This document shows, one piece after another, positions 21,682 to 33,600 of a stretch of 64,000 nt of DNA. This stretch comes from Lethocerus indicus. Its lineage: Eukaryota; Arthropoda; Insecta; Hemiptera; Belostomatidae. Both the position numbers and the translations under genes were made by a program. The notes below the pieces were generated by a model. It searched no databases. It worked only from the letters and a program-made list of their open reading frames with translations, and was not told the origin of the DNA. The stretch lies in NCBI GenBank assembly GCA_019843655.1, contig JACDQD010000006.1:6812034-6876033 (forward strand), given 5' to 3'. Position 1 is the stretch's first letter, and every line of letters starts with the position of its first letter.

Positions 21682-24600
21682 CTAAAGAATTTAAAATACA
21701 TTGTAATAGATATTAACGTTTTTCAAGTTGTTATTTAAGAATCGCTTGTCATCATAAATTTCTGGAGTCATCAGAAATTTGTTTACTAACGAGGGGGTGG
21801 CGATCTACAATAAACATGAGATCATATAGATTATATAATTATTTATTACTGTGGCAAATGATAAAAGAAGGTTTTTTTTTTCTGTAGAACTTTTCCAGCT
21901 TGAAACCCAGCATCAATAGTTTCGAAAGCCGTCAGAAAGTTGAACGGTTAATTGAGTTTGAGCACTGGTAAGAGGATGAAACAAATGTGGAAGGGCCTAC
22001 CCCATTAATGTGCTGTATCTCGAGAGCGGCGGGTACGTATGTTGTGCCCGGTGAGCACCTCGTGCAGCTACGCTTCAGCGCTGGCCTCTGCCTCGAACCG
22101 TGGCACCTGATCGCGAACCTAAGCTCCTCGGCCATTTCCGAGCACAGAGATTGCTGAAACCGAATGAAACTGAGTCTACCTAGGCTAGCAACACTGTGAA
22201 TTTAACCGCGATTATCTTGTTTATGTGTTAGGTAAACTTAGACTTAATTTTCGTCAGGCACCGCAAACGTTCCTTACAGACGCTTGAAAAGGAGGTGGTC
22301 ATGTGACTTAAGCTTACCGGAGAAAAATTCATGTTCTAACAGCTATTTGTATGCATTTTAGATTGATATTTTGGGAAGTTTTATGTGTACTGATAATAAT
22401 TAGAAAATAGGGTAAAATTTAATAGACATAAACATCTTTTTACCCTATCCGTTTGCGCATTTTTCTTCGAATTCCAGCAAAATTCCAGTATTGCCACCAC
22501 TATGGCTAGGGCTAAACCGCAGAGGAGAACCACAAATACTCCACCTGAAATTAATAAATCAGAATATTGAAATAATTTATATTATAATGACCTAGTAATT
22601 TTTTTCCAATTTATTGAACACATTCACATTGCAGACAATTTTCCGGTTAATGGTTCCTGGTAATCAGGGCGGATATTTTCATTTTTTCAGTATGTAATTC
22701 AGTACTTAAGTTCACTAAATTTCACCTATATTTTCGACTCCCAAAGCGTTGGCCTTCGACTCTTTGTTCTTGTCGTCCCTGTTGCAGACGTCCCCTGTAT
22801 TTTTCCACCATTTGTCGTACAGTATCTGAATAACTCCTTTCTCCTGAAGCTCCAGAATGGCCAACGATATTTTGTCCCTCCAGGGTGAACCTGTACATCG
22901 ATACGAGTGCAGTTTGGGCGGCAGAAAATTGTGCCGTTCAATAGCGAGGGTAAAATTCTCCGCCTCCCGCAGCGCAGAGACAACGACTTGTTAAAAAAAG
23001 AAAGTATTACGCCCACGCTCGGGGCTTTCGGGAATCTAAATAACCGGTGGAATAATTATTAAAATATCGGGACGGTTTGCCTGTAATGGGGGAAGGACAC
23101 GGTTGAAAAATATTTTGATCCCGTACTTTATATGTATGACTTCACCTGCGAAGTAGTTTCCAATTATAACATTTTTTCCTCCAACAAGACCACCCCCACT
23201 CTTTAATGAACCCATTTCTCCTCTCCATAAATTATCGGCTGTAATTTAATTCGTGTCTAATATTTTTTAAGCTAAGGGGTGTTAAACTAGAGCCGCTGAA
23301 TTAAAACTGAATTTAATATCATCCCCGAATAATTTCCTACAATCTATTACCATAATGAAGTTAAAAAAATTAGAATGGCTTATAATCTTGTTTAAAGGCT
23401 GAAACCATTTTTATATAATTTGCATTTGTTACAAATTAATAATGTTGTAGTGTAGCGATGAGAAAAATTGAAGTTTAAATGTATGAAGGTTAATTTATAA
23501 TGTAGGTTTGTGGTGTATCTGTCTCCTCTCGCTAGTTTGGTCTTTTGCTAGACCGGCTTCGGCTGCTCGCCATCTTCAGTAGCGGTGTCGGCACAACGGA
23601 ATGTTTTTTGGGCATCCTCACTGCACTGTCACTTTCACTTACTGTACTGTCTGTAAGGCGCTAATACTAAAATGTAAGACAGACATGTGTTGCGGACTAG
23701 TATTAGGTGCGCCGAACTTTAGTTAAGTACATTTCCGCACCACCCTCAGGGGGCGCTAGTTTATCGGCGCAAGTGTACCCAACGAACTTTAGTTAAGTAC
23801 ATTTCCGCACCACCCTCAGGGGGCGCTAGTTTACCGGTGCAAGTGACCGCAACGAACTTTAGTTAAGTACATTTCCGCACCACACTCAGGGGGCGCTAGT
23901 TTACCGGTGCACGTGTACCCAACGAACTTTAGTTAAGTACATTTCCGCACCACACTCAGAGGGGCGCTAGTTTACCGGTGCAAGTGACCGCAACGAACTT
24001 TAGTTAAGTACATTTCCGCACCACACTCAGGGGGCGCTAGTTTACCGGTGCACGTGTACCCAACGAACTTTAGTTAAGTACATTTCCGCACCACACTCAG
24101 GGGGCGCTAGTTTATCGTTGCAAGTGCACCGAACGAACTTTAGTTAAGTACATTTCCGCACCACACTCAGAGGGGCGCTAGTTTACCGGTGCAAGTGACC
24201 GCAACGAACTTTAGTTAAGTACATTTCCGCACCACACTCAGAGGGGCGCTAGTTTACCGGTGCAAGTGACCGCAACGAACTTTAGTTAAGTACATTTCCG
24301 CTAATACTAAAATGTAAGACAGACCTGTGTTGCGGACTAGTATTAGGTGCGCCGTACCATTGAAACTAGCGCATCAAACTGATTACACTACAACCACCAC
24401 GGTACTTTAATGCAATACTATTTTCAATGGTACGGCGCACCTAATACTAGCCCGCAACACAGGTCTGTCTTACATTTTAGTATTAGCGCCTTACATATAG
24501 CGCCTTACTGTAGAAGTGACAATGACAGTGCAGTGAGGATGCCCAAAAACATTAAGTTGTGCCGACACCGCTACTGAAGATGGCGAGCAGCCGAAACCGG

Positions 24601-27600
24601 TCTAGCAAAAGACCAAACCAGCTAGAGGAGACAGAAACACCACAAACCTACGATATTCCAACCCCTCGCTGACCACAAAACAGGTGTGTTAAACTAGTTA
24701 ATTTATAACAATATGAATATATTTTATAGATTTATTTTTCTGTCGAATTATTTTTCAGTAAAATATATCACACGTGTTCTTTCTTCTGGGTATTTCTGGT
24801 TTTTGCAATTGGATACGGATACAAGTTAGTAGAGGCTGAGAGAGTATCGTTTATTGTTGCCGCTTTATTAAACCTCCTCTGGCAATATTTATGTTTAAAG
24901 CCTTAGAGGCTGAAAAGGGTAGCGTTTATGGTTGCCGCTTTATTAGAACTCGTCTATCCCTTGTCGGGGAGGGGGTTAGGCCCACTGAGAGAAGGCTCGG
25001 TAGACTCTTGTGCGGCTTCTCGTGGTAAGATCTGATTTTCCATAACTTGTGTTACCGAGTTGTATTTGAGATCCTTAAATAAAAAAACGTTAATGTTCGA
25101 TGTTTTCACACGCGTGTTACGCCATAGTCTGAATATCGATCCTTTTTCTTAATTTTTTTTATATTTATGCGCTTGATAAGGCCAAAGTGGGTGCTACGGA
25201 AAGGCGTGGTGAAAAGAAAACAACTGACCTTTGGGAGTTGCAATGCCGTATCCTTTCGAGTCGAGGAGCCCTCCTATCTGGGTTAGGTTGCAGTCCCTCT
25301 GGACCGCGTAGTCGAGCATCGTAGATTCCATGAGGAAAGCGTAGTTTCCTTCGAGCACTCTCTTGATGCCCTCCTCGTACGAGCGGACGAAAACCGACGG
25401 CCTCTTACTCTCCATGTACCGCCACATTTTCTGGTATATACCGATCTTTGAGTCCTGCAAAACGACGACCTCTCTGTATTTGGGAACATTAGCCATGAAA
25501 ATGCAACATTTATTGTGAAACAACTCGAACGTGCGACCAATAGAAATCTAGTCCCCAAGTCTGCGAGAGGATTATAAATAAACTAAAATGAAATAAATAT
25601 TTCTTATCGTATAAGATAAAAAATGTTGTACCTTTGTGAATGGAATTCTGTCGAATTTAAACAGAAAATTGGAATCACTAGAATTTTATCGGTAAAGGGG
25701 GAAACCCACGAGACCTGCCGGATATTAACCCGGGGGTTTCATTAGGAACAGGAAACGCGTGAAAAATGTTGCCGGGCCCGTTAGACGGTGGCGTAACCTG
25801 GGCGTGTGCCCCCCCCCTCCCCCTCCCCCGAGCAAAGTAATAAGGAATTTAATTACAGACCGGTCCGAGGACAATTGCCGCGTGTCCGGAGCGGCCGCAA
25901 ATAAGAGGATTATACCGTTTATTCCGATTTTACGCTCTCGCGAATTTTACCGACGCCTATTTTAGCCGGCTTCGCTGAGCGGAACGGAGGGTTCGGACTC
26001 GATCCGCTGACCGGGAAAGTTAATTAGCCGGTGCCCCCTTCGTACACCCTCCCCTTTTTCTCCCGTCCCCAACCCCATCCCTTCTGGGCCGCCCTTCCAA
26101 GGAAACCCCCTCACCGCGGAATTCAATTATGTTCCGATCATTTAAATTTGGCCGATAATAATTTCCAGCTAAGCCATTTCTACCGTGTGAAACTGTTGGA
26201 CATGTTTTGCGGCCGGTTCCGCCCGGTCGTATAATTATGGCGGTTAAACGGAGCGGTGTTAATCTAATTTAAAGATTGAATTAACTCTGATAAACCTGGA
26301 TGTTTCGCTGGTTGGCCTTCTGATTTTTCCGAAACGGGGCCCGTGTAAATTGTGGACTTGGAATTGTGGATTTCCGTTTCATTAACGGCCGGGCGATGCG
26401 GTCATCGGTCGGTTTGGGCCGTCGGCTCGTCGGGCTTTCCTGCGGGCCGATTAAAAATGATCGGCCTCGGAACTCCGGCCTAGAGAGCTCTGAGGTGAAC
26501 TTCGGGCCGAAGGGAGTGGGCCCAATTAGCCGAGTTTAATCGCTAATTAAAAAGGGCCGTGTTAGAAATTAGCGGCCGGTGGAAGCGTGCCCGATAAACC
26601 CCGATCCTTCTTCCTCCGACCACAAATTGGTTCGCCCGAGGGACACAGGAATCGAGTCGAGTTTTAAATACCGAAGAGTTTGGTAATTGGGAAGCATTGA
26701 GGCTAAATTGTACGGTAAAAAATAAATTACCTTTGAATGTGCGATGTTAAACCTGTCGCCGGCTCAACCGGTCTAGCTTAGAGTCATACAAATAAGAGTA
26801 AATTGAATATCGGGGTAATTTTTCGAATAAAAAAATTAAAACTCTATAGCGCACAGAATAAACGACACTCATTTTCTCTTTCCCTTAATGAACCATCTAG
26901 TCAATTACTAAGGTTTCGGGTAAGCAGAGATTGTAGATAATAATAAACAATTAACACACCCTTTTCAGGACAGTATTCCTCTGCTTAATTTTATCTGGAT
27001 ATTTTCTGGCTAATTTAGTAATTTTTTAAGAAAAATTACATAGGCTTGTTTATAATTGCCGCTGTCGAAGCAGATTGATATCATAAACTAATTACGAGCG
27101 GCAGTAATTAAATACTCCGCTTGCTCATTAACATTAAGTGGAGTTTGGAGCAGAAATGAACACCGGCGGAGAATAATTTCATTAAAAAATAATCCAGATA
27201 AATTAAAGGAGATTGAAATATCCCTTATATCTTCCCTAACTGGAATCAAAGTAAAACTCAGTTATTAAAATTCCTTTTGATATGGGAGTTCGCTTCTAAT
27301 GGGATCAGTCTATATCGGTAACAGGACCGATTTTAATAAAAAATTATCACTGCTGGTCTTCCTTTAACATCTAACGAATGTCCCCACATCCGGATGTTAC
27401 TTATATCAGTAACGACGTGCTTTGTTCGTGATATTCCAATCACAAATAATAACTGACGATTCGGTGATATTTAATCGCGCGAATATTTGTCATAAAAATA
27501 GCACCGCGCGATTTGCTGACCGTAAGAACTGACCGTCTGTCATATGGGCGGGGTGGAAACGGAAGTCACCAAGAAAGATGGTGTTTCGAGGACAAAGCGG

Positions 27601-30600
27601 CAGATATTTATTATGTCTACCATTCAATATATATTTTTTCGGGACATTGGGTAGAGTTAGACAAAAAATTTCTGTCCATCCGACTCTCTCTCTCTTCCAT
27701 CTACCGAAGAGGGATTGGGTTGGGGCCGGCATGGGAGCGATCTGGGCGGCAATTCGCATTTTCCGGCGGGGATATCGGAGTTTTTCCAGGAGTGAAAGTG
27801 GCGCGAAGGGAGATGATCGCTTCCGTCGCGTTATGTGTAACTGGATTTTCACGATCGGTTGGGCCCCGGATGCCCGATGCCCGGCGACCGTATCCGGGCG
27901 CTACCCCGCACCACTTCGTGCCCATTTCCGATTTGGCAGCGTTTGATCCCGGCTATCAATATTGAGGGCTGCCGTCCCAACAGTGAACAAACACGAATCG
28001 TTAATAATGTTAACGCCAAACGGGCCGCTGTAATGATAATATTACCATAACTGAATTTTAATGAAGTCTGATATTCATAAAAAATTTACTGTGCAATCTC
28101 GATAAATTAAATGCAAATAAATTGTACTTTTCGATTTTATATACCAACGTAATTATTGTTATTTTATATATTGCCTGTGTTGATTGACGAATGGGGAAGA
28201 AATCCCCTGAGTACTGTCTAACGACATGCACTTGGATAGCTCAATATTTTCTTGGTAATTTTGGTTTAATTTTTAAAGCATTTAATTTGTTTATTATTAC
28301 ACCGAAAAAATATATTTTTTATTGTTATATTGAGCTTTTCTGCGTCTCCCCGTAGTCGCTCGGCTGGGATCGAGTCTGAAATTCAATTTAGTCGCAAGGG
28401 GACCGGCCATCGCCGTCTGCCTCCAATGATGTTCCGGCTCTAAAACTGGTCCTCCTTGTTAGGTTTCCGTTTAGTCTGTTTCTACTTTTTCCTTCCCTCT
28501 TTTTTTTAATTCCTCATTTCGAAATCGGAACCGACGTGACTCGTGGATTTCGAAGAGGGGCCGGTGGGGTAGAGAAGCCGCGAGGGAAGAATACGGAAAC
28601 TTCTAGCGGGAAAGGAAGGGAAAGTTGACGGAAATGGAAGTTGGCGAGTTACAACTGTTATTCTTGTTGTCTGCCGGCGTCGATGGCTCCGATACAAGGC
28701 AGGGCACGTCGTTAACGACCGGCGTTATGTTCACTTCCAGATAAAGTTCTGCGGGAAAGTACTCGCTATTAACTTGGGATATGGCCCGCTTTATAATCAG
28801 ACCGACGATTTTTCTCCTAACCGAACGGTTACTACCCTGACTTTTTCAAGACTATACATAATTTATGTATGTATACATCTAGAGATCACTTGAAAGAAAG
28901 TACATAACTATTAGTATTACGCGTGAATTTTTCTACTAGCTTCAGTATCATTTAATTTGATTTAGTACACATAAATTTGCACATAACGCGTTTTCACTAT
29001 TGTAGTTCGTTCAAACGACCTAATTTTCGCCGGGATTATGTAAGGTAAATGATTATTAATAAAGAGATGCAACTCCTAACTAATTAAAAGCAAAATTTCT
29101 GATTAGCCTCGATTCGTTTGATAGACCGATGTTTAATTTTACCGACTCGGCCGTTGTTGATACGTGTTAATATTGTGCCGGTTGGGGTTCGCTTTGTTTT
29201 TCAACTCATCGGGACGGGGCGCGAAGTCTGTTTGATGGAAGTTTGGAGTAGTATATGAGTGATGTGCTTTCGAGATGTGTATTCAACAGGTCCACTCGAG
29301 GCTCCCAACAGTGTGCCCCACTCGGAAAACATCTTCAAGCGGACTCCCAAAGCGTCCGGGTCGCTCCGGCACATGCCCAAGGCACGTCCACTTCGTATCG
29401 GCCGGAAAATCGGCAACTTAATCACGGTAGAAGCATAAACAACGCCAGTGCTCTTGGATCGATATAGTTCAACATATCGTTGCGATCTGTCTTCACGCAA
29501 TGATTTGCTTGCGATGTGCAAGGTTTTGGTTACCACAGTGCACCCAACGAAATTTTGTTATGTACGCATTTAAGCACATTTTTTATAACTTACATTTTTA
29601 TTTTTATCTTACAATATTAAGTTGTTATTTGTCTATGAAAGATTTGCTATTTAAATAAAAATTGTTAGATATAGATTAACTAGCGCCCCACTGAGGGTGC
29701 TGCTGAAATGCACTTAACTAAAGTTCCGTAGATTTCGTGTGTTCCTGGCTCCTCTCGCTGGATTGGTCAAAATGACTTTTCGTCAAAAAAACCCCATTAT
29801 TTAGCCTAAAAACCGCATTTCTGGGCCGATTTTTCGTCAAAATCCCTATTTTTGGTCCTATTTTGCGCCTAAAAATCCCATTTTTGGGCCAAAAAACCGC
29901 TTTCTAGGGCCAATTTTTCGTTAAAAAAAACCCATTTTCAGCCTAAAAACTGCATTTCTGCCCCGAAAACTATCGCATAGGAAAATATTTTCAAGGCGAC
30001 GTTCGGTTGTATAGAGCGGAAGTGAAAAGCCTCTAAAAACGGGAAATGGTACATGGGGAGGTACAGGCACCTACATTGAGCATTAGCCTGGGCTCGGGTT
30101 TTGGCGGTTAAGCGATGGGATATTTAGAGGGAGTTTGGGGCCGGGGCGGGTATAATGAGGCCACTAATAGTAGCCAGGTGCCAGGGTTACAGTTATCGAG
30201 TTGTCGAACCACCCGCCACCCTCAACCATCGCCGTTACCAACCCACAAAACGCGTGCTACTTCAAGCGTAGCTTATACGCGCAAGATGGAAAATTCCTTC
30301 TACGCTATACCTGTTGTAAATCCAGGAAAATTTTTGAAAAAACAAAATATTTTATTTTTAACTATCCTTTCAGACAAGTTTATCATTCCGCACTGAAAAC
30401 CCTCTTTTTATTTATGCCTCATTTTCCTACAATTCAACCAATATTAAATATCTGCGAACTAATTTTCTCTCTTATCCCAAATTATTTAACTTTTCGCAAA
30501 CTTTAAGGATATTATTATCGTGGTGGTAATATACAAATGATATTGAGGGGCAAATCTGAGAAAAATGTAAACATGAAATCATCTGCAAATCGAGGAACAT

Positions 30601-33600
30601 GCTGTTTTATCAACGCATTGTTACGAAGTAAGCGTAAACTCTGGATTATTAATTTAAATATTGGAGCCGCCCTTTTTAATTTTTTTTTACGAACGCAAAA
30701 ATGTAGTAATGCCTAAGTCATATTTCATTGTTAGCTCGCTGGTCACATTTTGTTTTCTTTCTTTATTTCTTGCGCCATCCGGTAACAAGTCAACAAATCA
30801 CAATTCCAACAAACTCGCCAAGAGCCTGCTAAAAATGGAATACAAAAAAAGGAGGCTAAAATTAATAAGGAAAAAAAATAAGATTGAACACCTAAAAAAA
30901 TTTGAATTTAACGGTAGTCGTGAAATTAATTCATGAACGTTGTTTTGAATGAAGGATACAAAAATAATTCGTATACCATTACCATAACACTGTTATAGTC
31001 GATATTGAGCGATTACAGTTGTTTGGATGAAAGTTGGCCGCGGTGACAATGTTGACATTGTTCACCTCAATAAATAGTTGCTGATGATCTAGGGCAGTGT
31101 TTCCAGAAGTTAGTTCCGCGGAACCCTGGGCTTCCGCAGGATAAGTTGTTCTACATTATTGAAATAAGCTAAGCTAATCGACTGATCAAGATAATACATA
31201 TGAAATCAAAATATTTAGGTTAATTAACACTTGTGCGGGGGAATAAATCTACAGAAGTAGATTCAGTCAATCGATCGCTGATAATATTGATTAGAACATT
31301 CATCAATCAGGATAATTTGATTGTAAACTATTTCAGACCTTAAGGATAATAGACCAGGCGCCAGATAGTATGCCGTCCAGAATGAACTAAACAAAACCCC
31401 GGGATGAAGCGGTAAGTCGCTATTTCAATAGAACAAAAATTAAGTTCGGATTCAAGATGTTGATTCTGGGGACATATGCATCAACCGACTGATTGAGCTT
31501 GGTGATAAGAGAGTTTTAGTAAGGGAAACAACCGGCTGCGGAACCGGGTCATCCCCTTCCGGTTTTGTTAACTCGGCCGGCCTTAAATAATTCCCGGACG
31601 CCCCGATAGGCCCACGGCCTAATCTACTTTTCTGTTTTACGTTTGATTTATCTCGGCCGAGATAAAAACCGCTGTCCAACTTTTAAACGGCCCGGACGGA
31701 AGTTTGGGGACGCTAATTTTTTTTCTTTTTAGTTCAAATTGCATTATAAAAATCCAACCGCCACCCACGCCCCCCCCCGAAGCAGGCGAAAGTTCGCCTG
31801 ACCGAGAACCGGAGCTGAATACGTTATGAGCTCTGTCTACAAAGGGCCAACTTCTAATCCTGGCCGACAGTTTATAGTCTATTTCATTCTCCTACAATTT
31901 ATTCCTCCGGTTTTAAGTTACCACTTGATCGAAGCAAAGTATCTTCTGACCTCATGTAAAATATTACAAACAATATGTGGCCTATTTTAATAATGATATT
32001 GATGCTCACAATATAAATCAGTTGGTGTTTCACTACTAGTAAGCTCCATTTTTCAGATTTTCTGATAAAATTCTTGACTATTCGTGTTATGAGTTCAGTA
32101 AAGTACAAAATTAAGCTTTTACCGGTTTTACACGTATCGTTTTGAATTATCTTGATCTGAAGACCGCAAAAGGTCATCAAGTCTACAGTCTAAGCGTGGT
32201 TTGTGGAAATGTGGAGCATACATACGTTATTTCGGGTAATTTTGCTAATCTTAAGCGCATGTTTGTAATGGGAAATCACTGGAAGAAGTATTCCGAAACG
32301 ACTGAAAATATGATAATTTATCTAGCTTGGAGGTAAACCTCCCCCCATTGTTTGAAACTGTTTTTTCGGACCATTAGTAGCTGGGAATAAACTCTGCTTC
32401 TTTCGGCCTCTTTTTCAGAGAGAAAAGAAATTCTTTTAGATGGATTTTAAACCGAGATCTTGCACGGAATAAACTTTTCGGCAAACATCAAGAAGAATTG
32501 AATTCGGGTTTCTGCGTAAATTGTATTTTAAAAATAAGCTCGTTTTTACATAATAATAATGTTTCTTCCCCTCTCTCCTGACATGGCCCTATTAACATTT
32601 TCACTTGTTCATTAATGGTCCACGTGATATAAGAATATAGCTTTAGTATTATTAATGCTTTAACAGTATTTTGCGCTCTAACTTAAATGTATTCCTTGAT
32701 TATACAGAAGTCTAATTACAAGTTAAGAAATGACTGTTACATTTCTTTCTTCAAAGAGAATTTTAACACAAATAATAATGTATAATGAACAATTTACACC
32801 CAGCCTAACTGCGGAAGTAGACCGAGAAACCCAACCTCGTTTCGGAAAAAGTGCTTGTTCCATCCTCAGGTTTTAGGGGGAAACTCGTTCTGCCGGAGGT
32901 CCAATTAGATGACATTCCGCCATGCTGATGACACGACCAATGGAAAGAGACGTCCAATTATGTCAGCTTCTCTGCAGGTGATGAATGCCGGGCCACTTCA
33001 TCGGCCGTAAAACCGTTTACTCATCGCCAACCAACATTGGATGATTCTATCGTAGAACTGTTTTGCCCTCACCGACATTCCGGTTTTCGCAAACGCTATT
33101 CCGCGGTCTTTCTCCAAAGAACCGCTGATTTGTCCACTGTAGAAGTGTTTCATATGTTTCGTTGCTCGGGTAGCAATTATCTTGCCTGTTTGACCGAAGT
33201 AGCAGTAAACTAAATCACCTTAAAAGTTGTCTCTATCTATATAAGCTAGAAGAGAATGAGTTTATAGCCTTAGAGGCTGACGGGGGTTGTAACGTTTATG
33301 GCCCATCCCTTGTCGGGAGGAGGATAGGCCCACCGAGCGCGGGCTCAGGGCTCTTTTCCCGGCTGACATTGTATCATTTGTGTTACTGAATTATTTACTT
33401 ATCCTTTTAAATATATGTTATAATACAATATGGAGAGAAATATTGACAGGTAAAATGTGAATTTCCGCGGACGTATCTTTGGCCCTACCTAAGGAAGGGT
33501 GCCTTTTGTCCTTTGGCCGCACTTTCCCTAATTTAATATATACACACGTGGTTCTTTAGGAAAGGAATAGTTATTTGAATTGTTTAAATCCTAATTTTTT

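Noticed and set aside
23714..24300. CRISPR array
   Set aside because: Units are contiguous 70-bp copies with no unique spacers, in a eukaryotic intron inside a transposable element.
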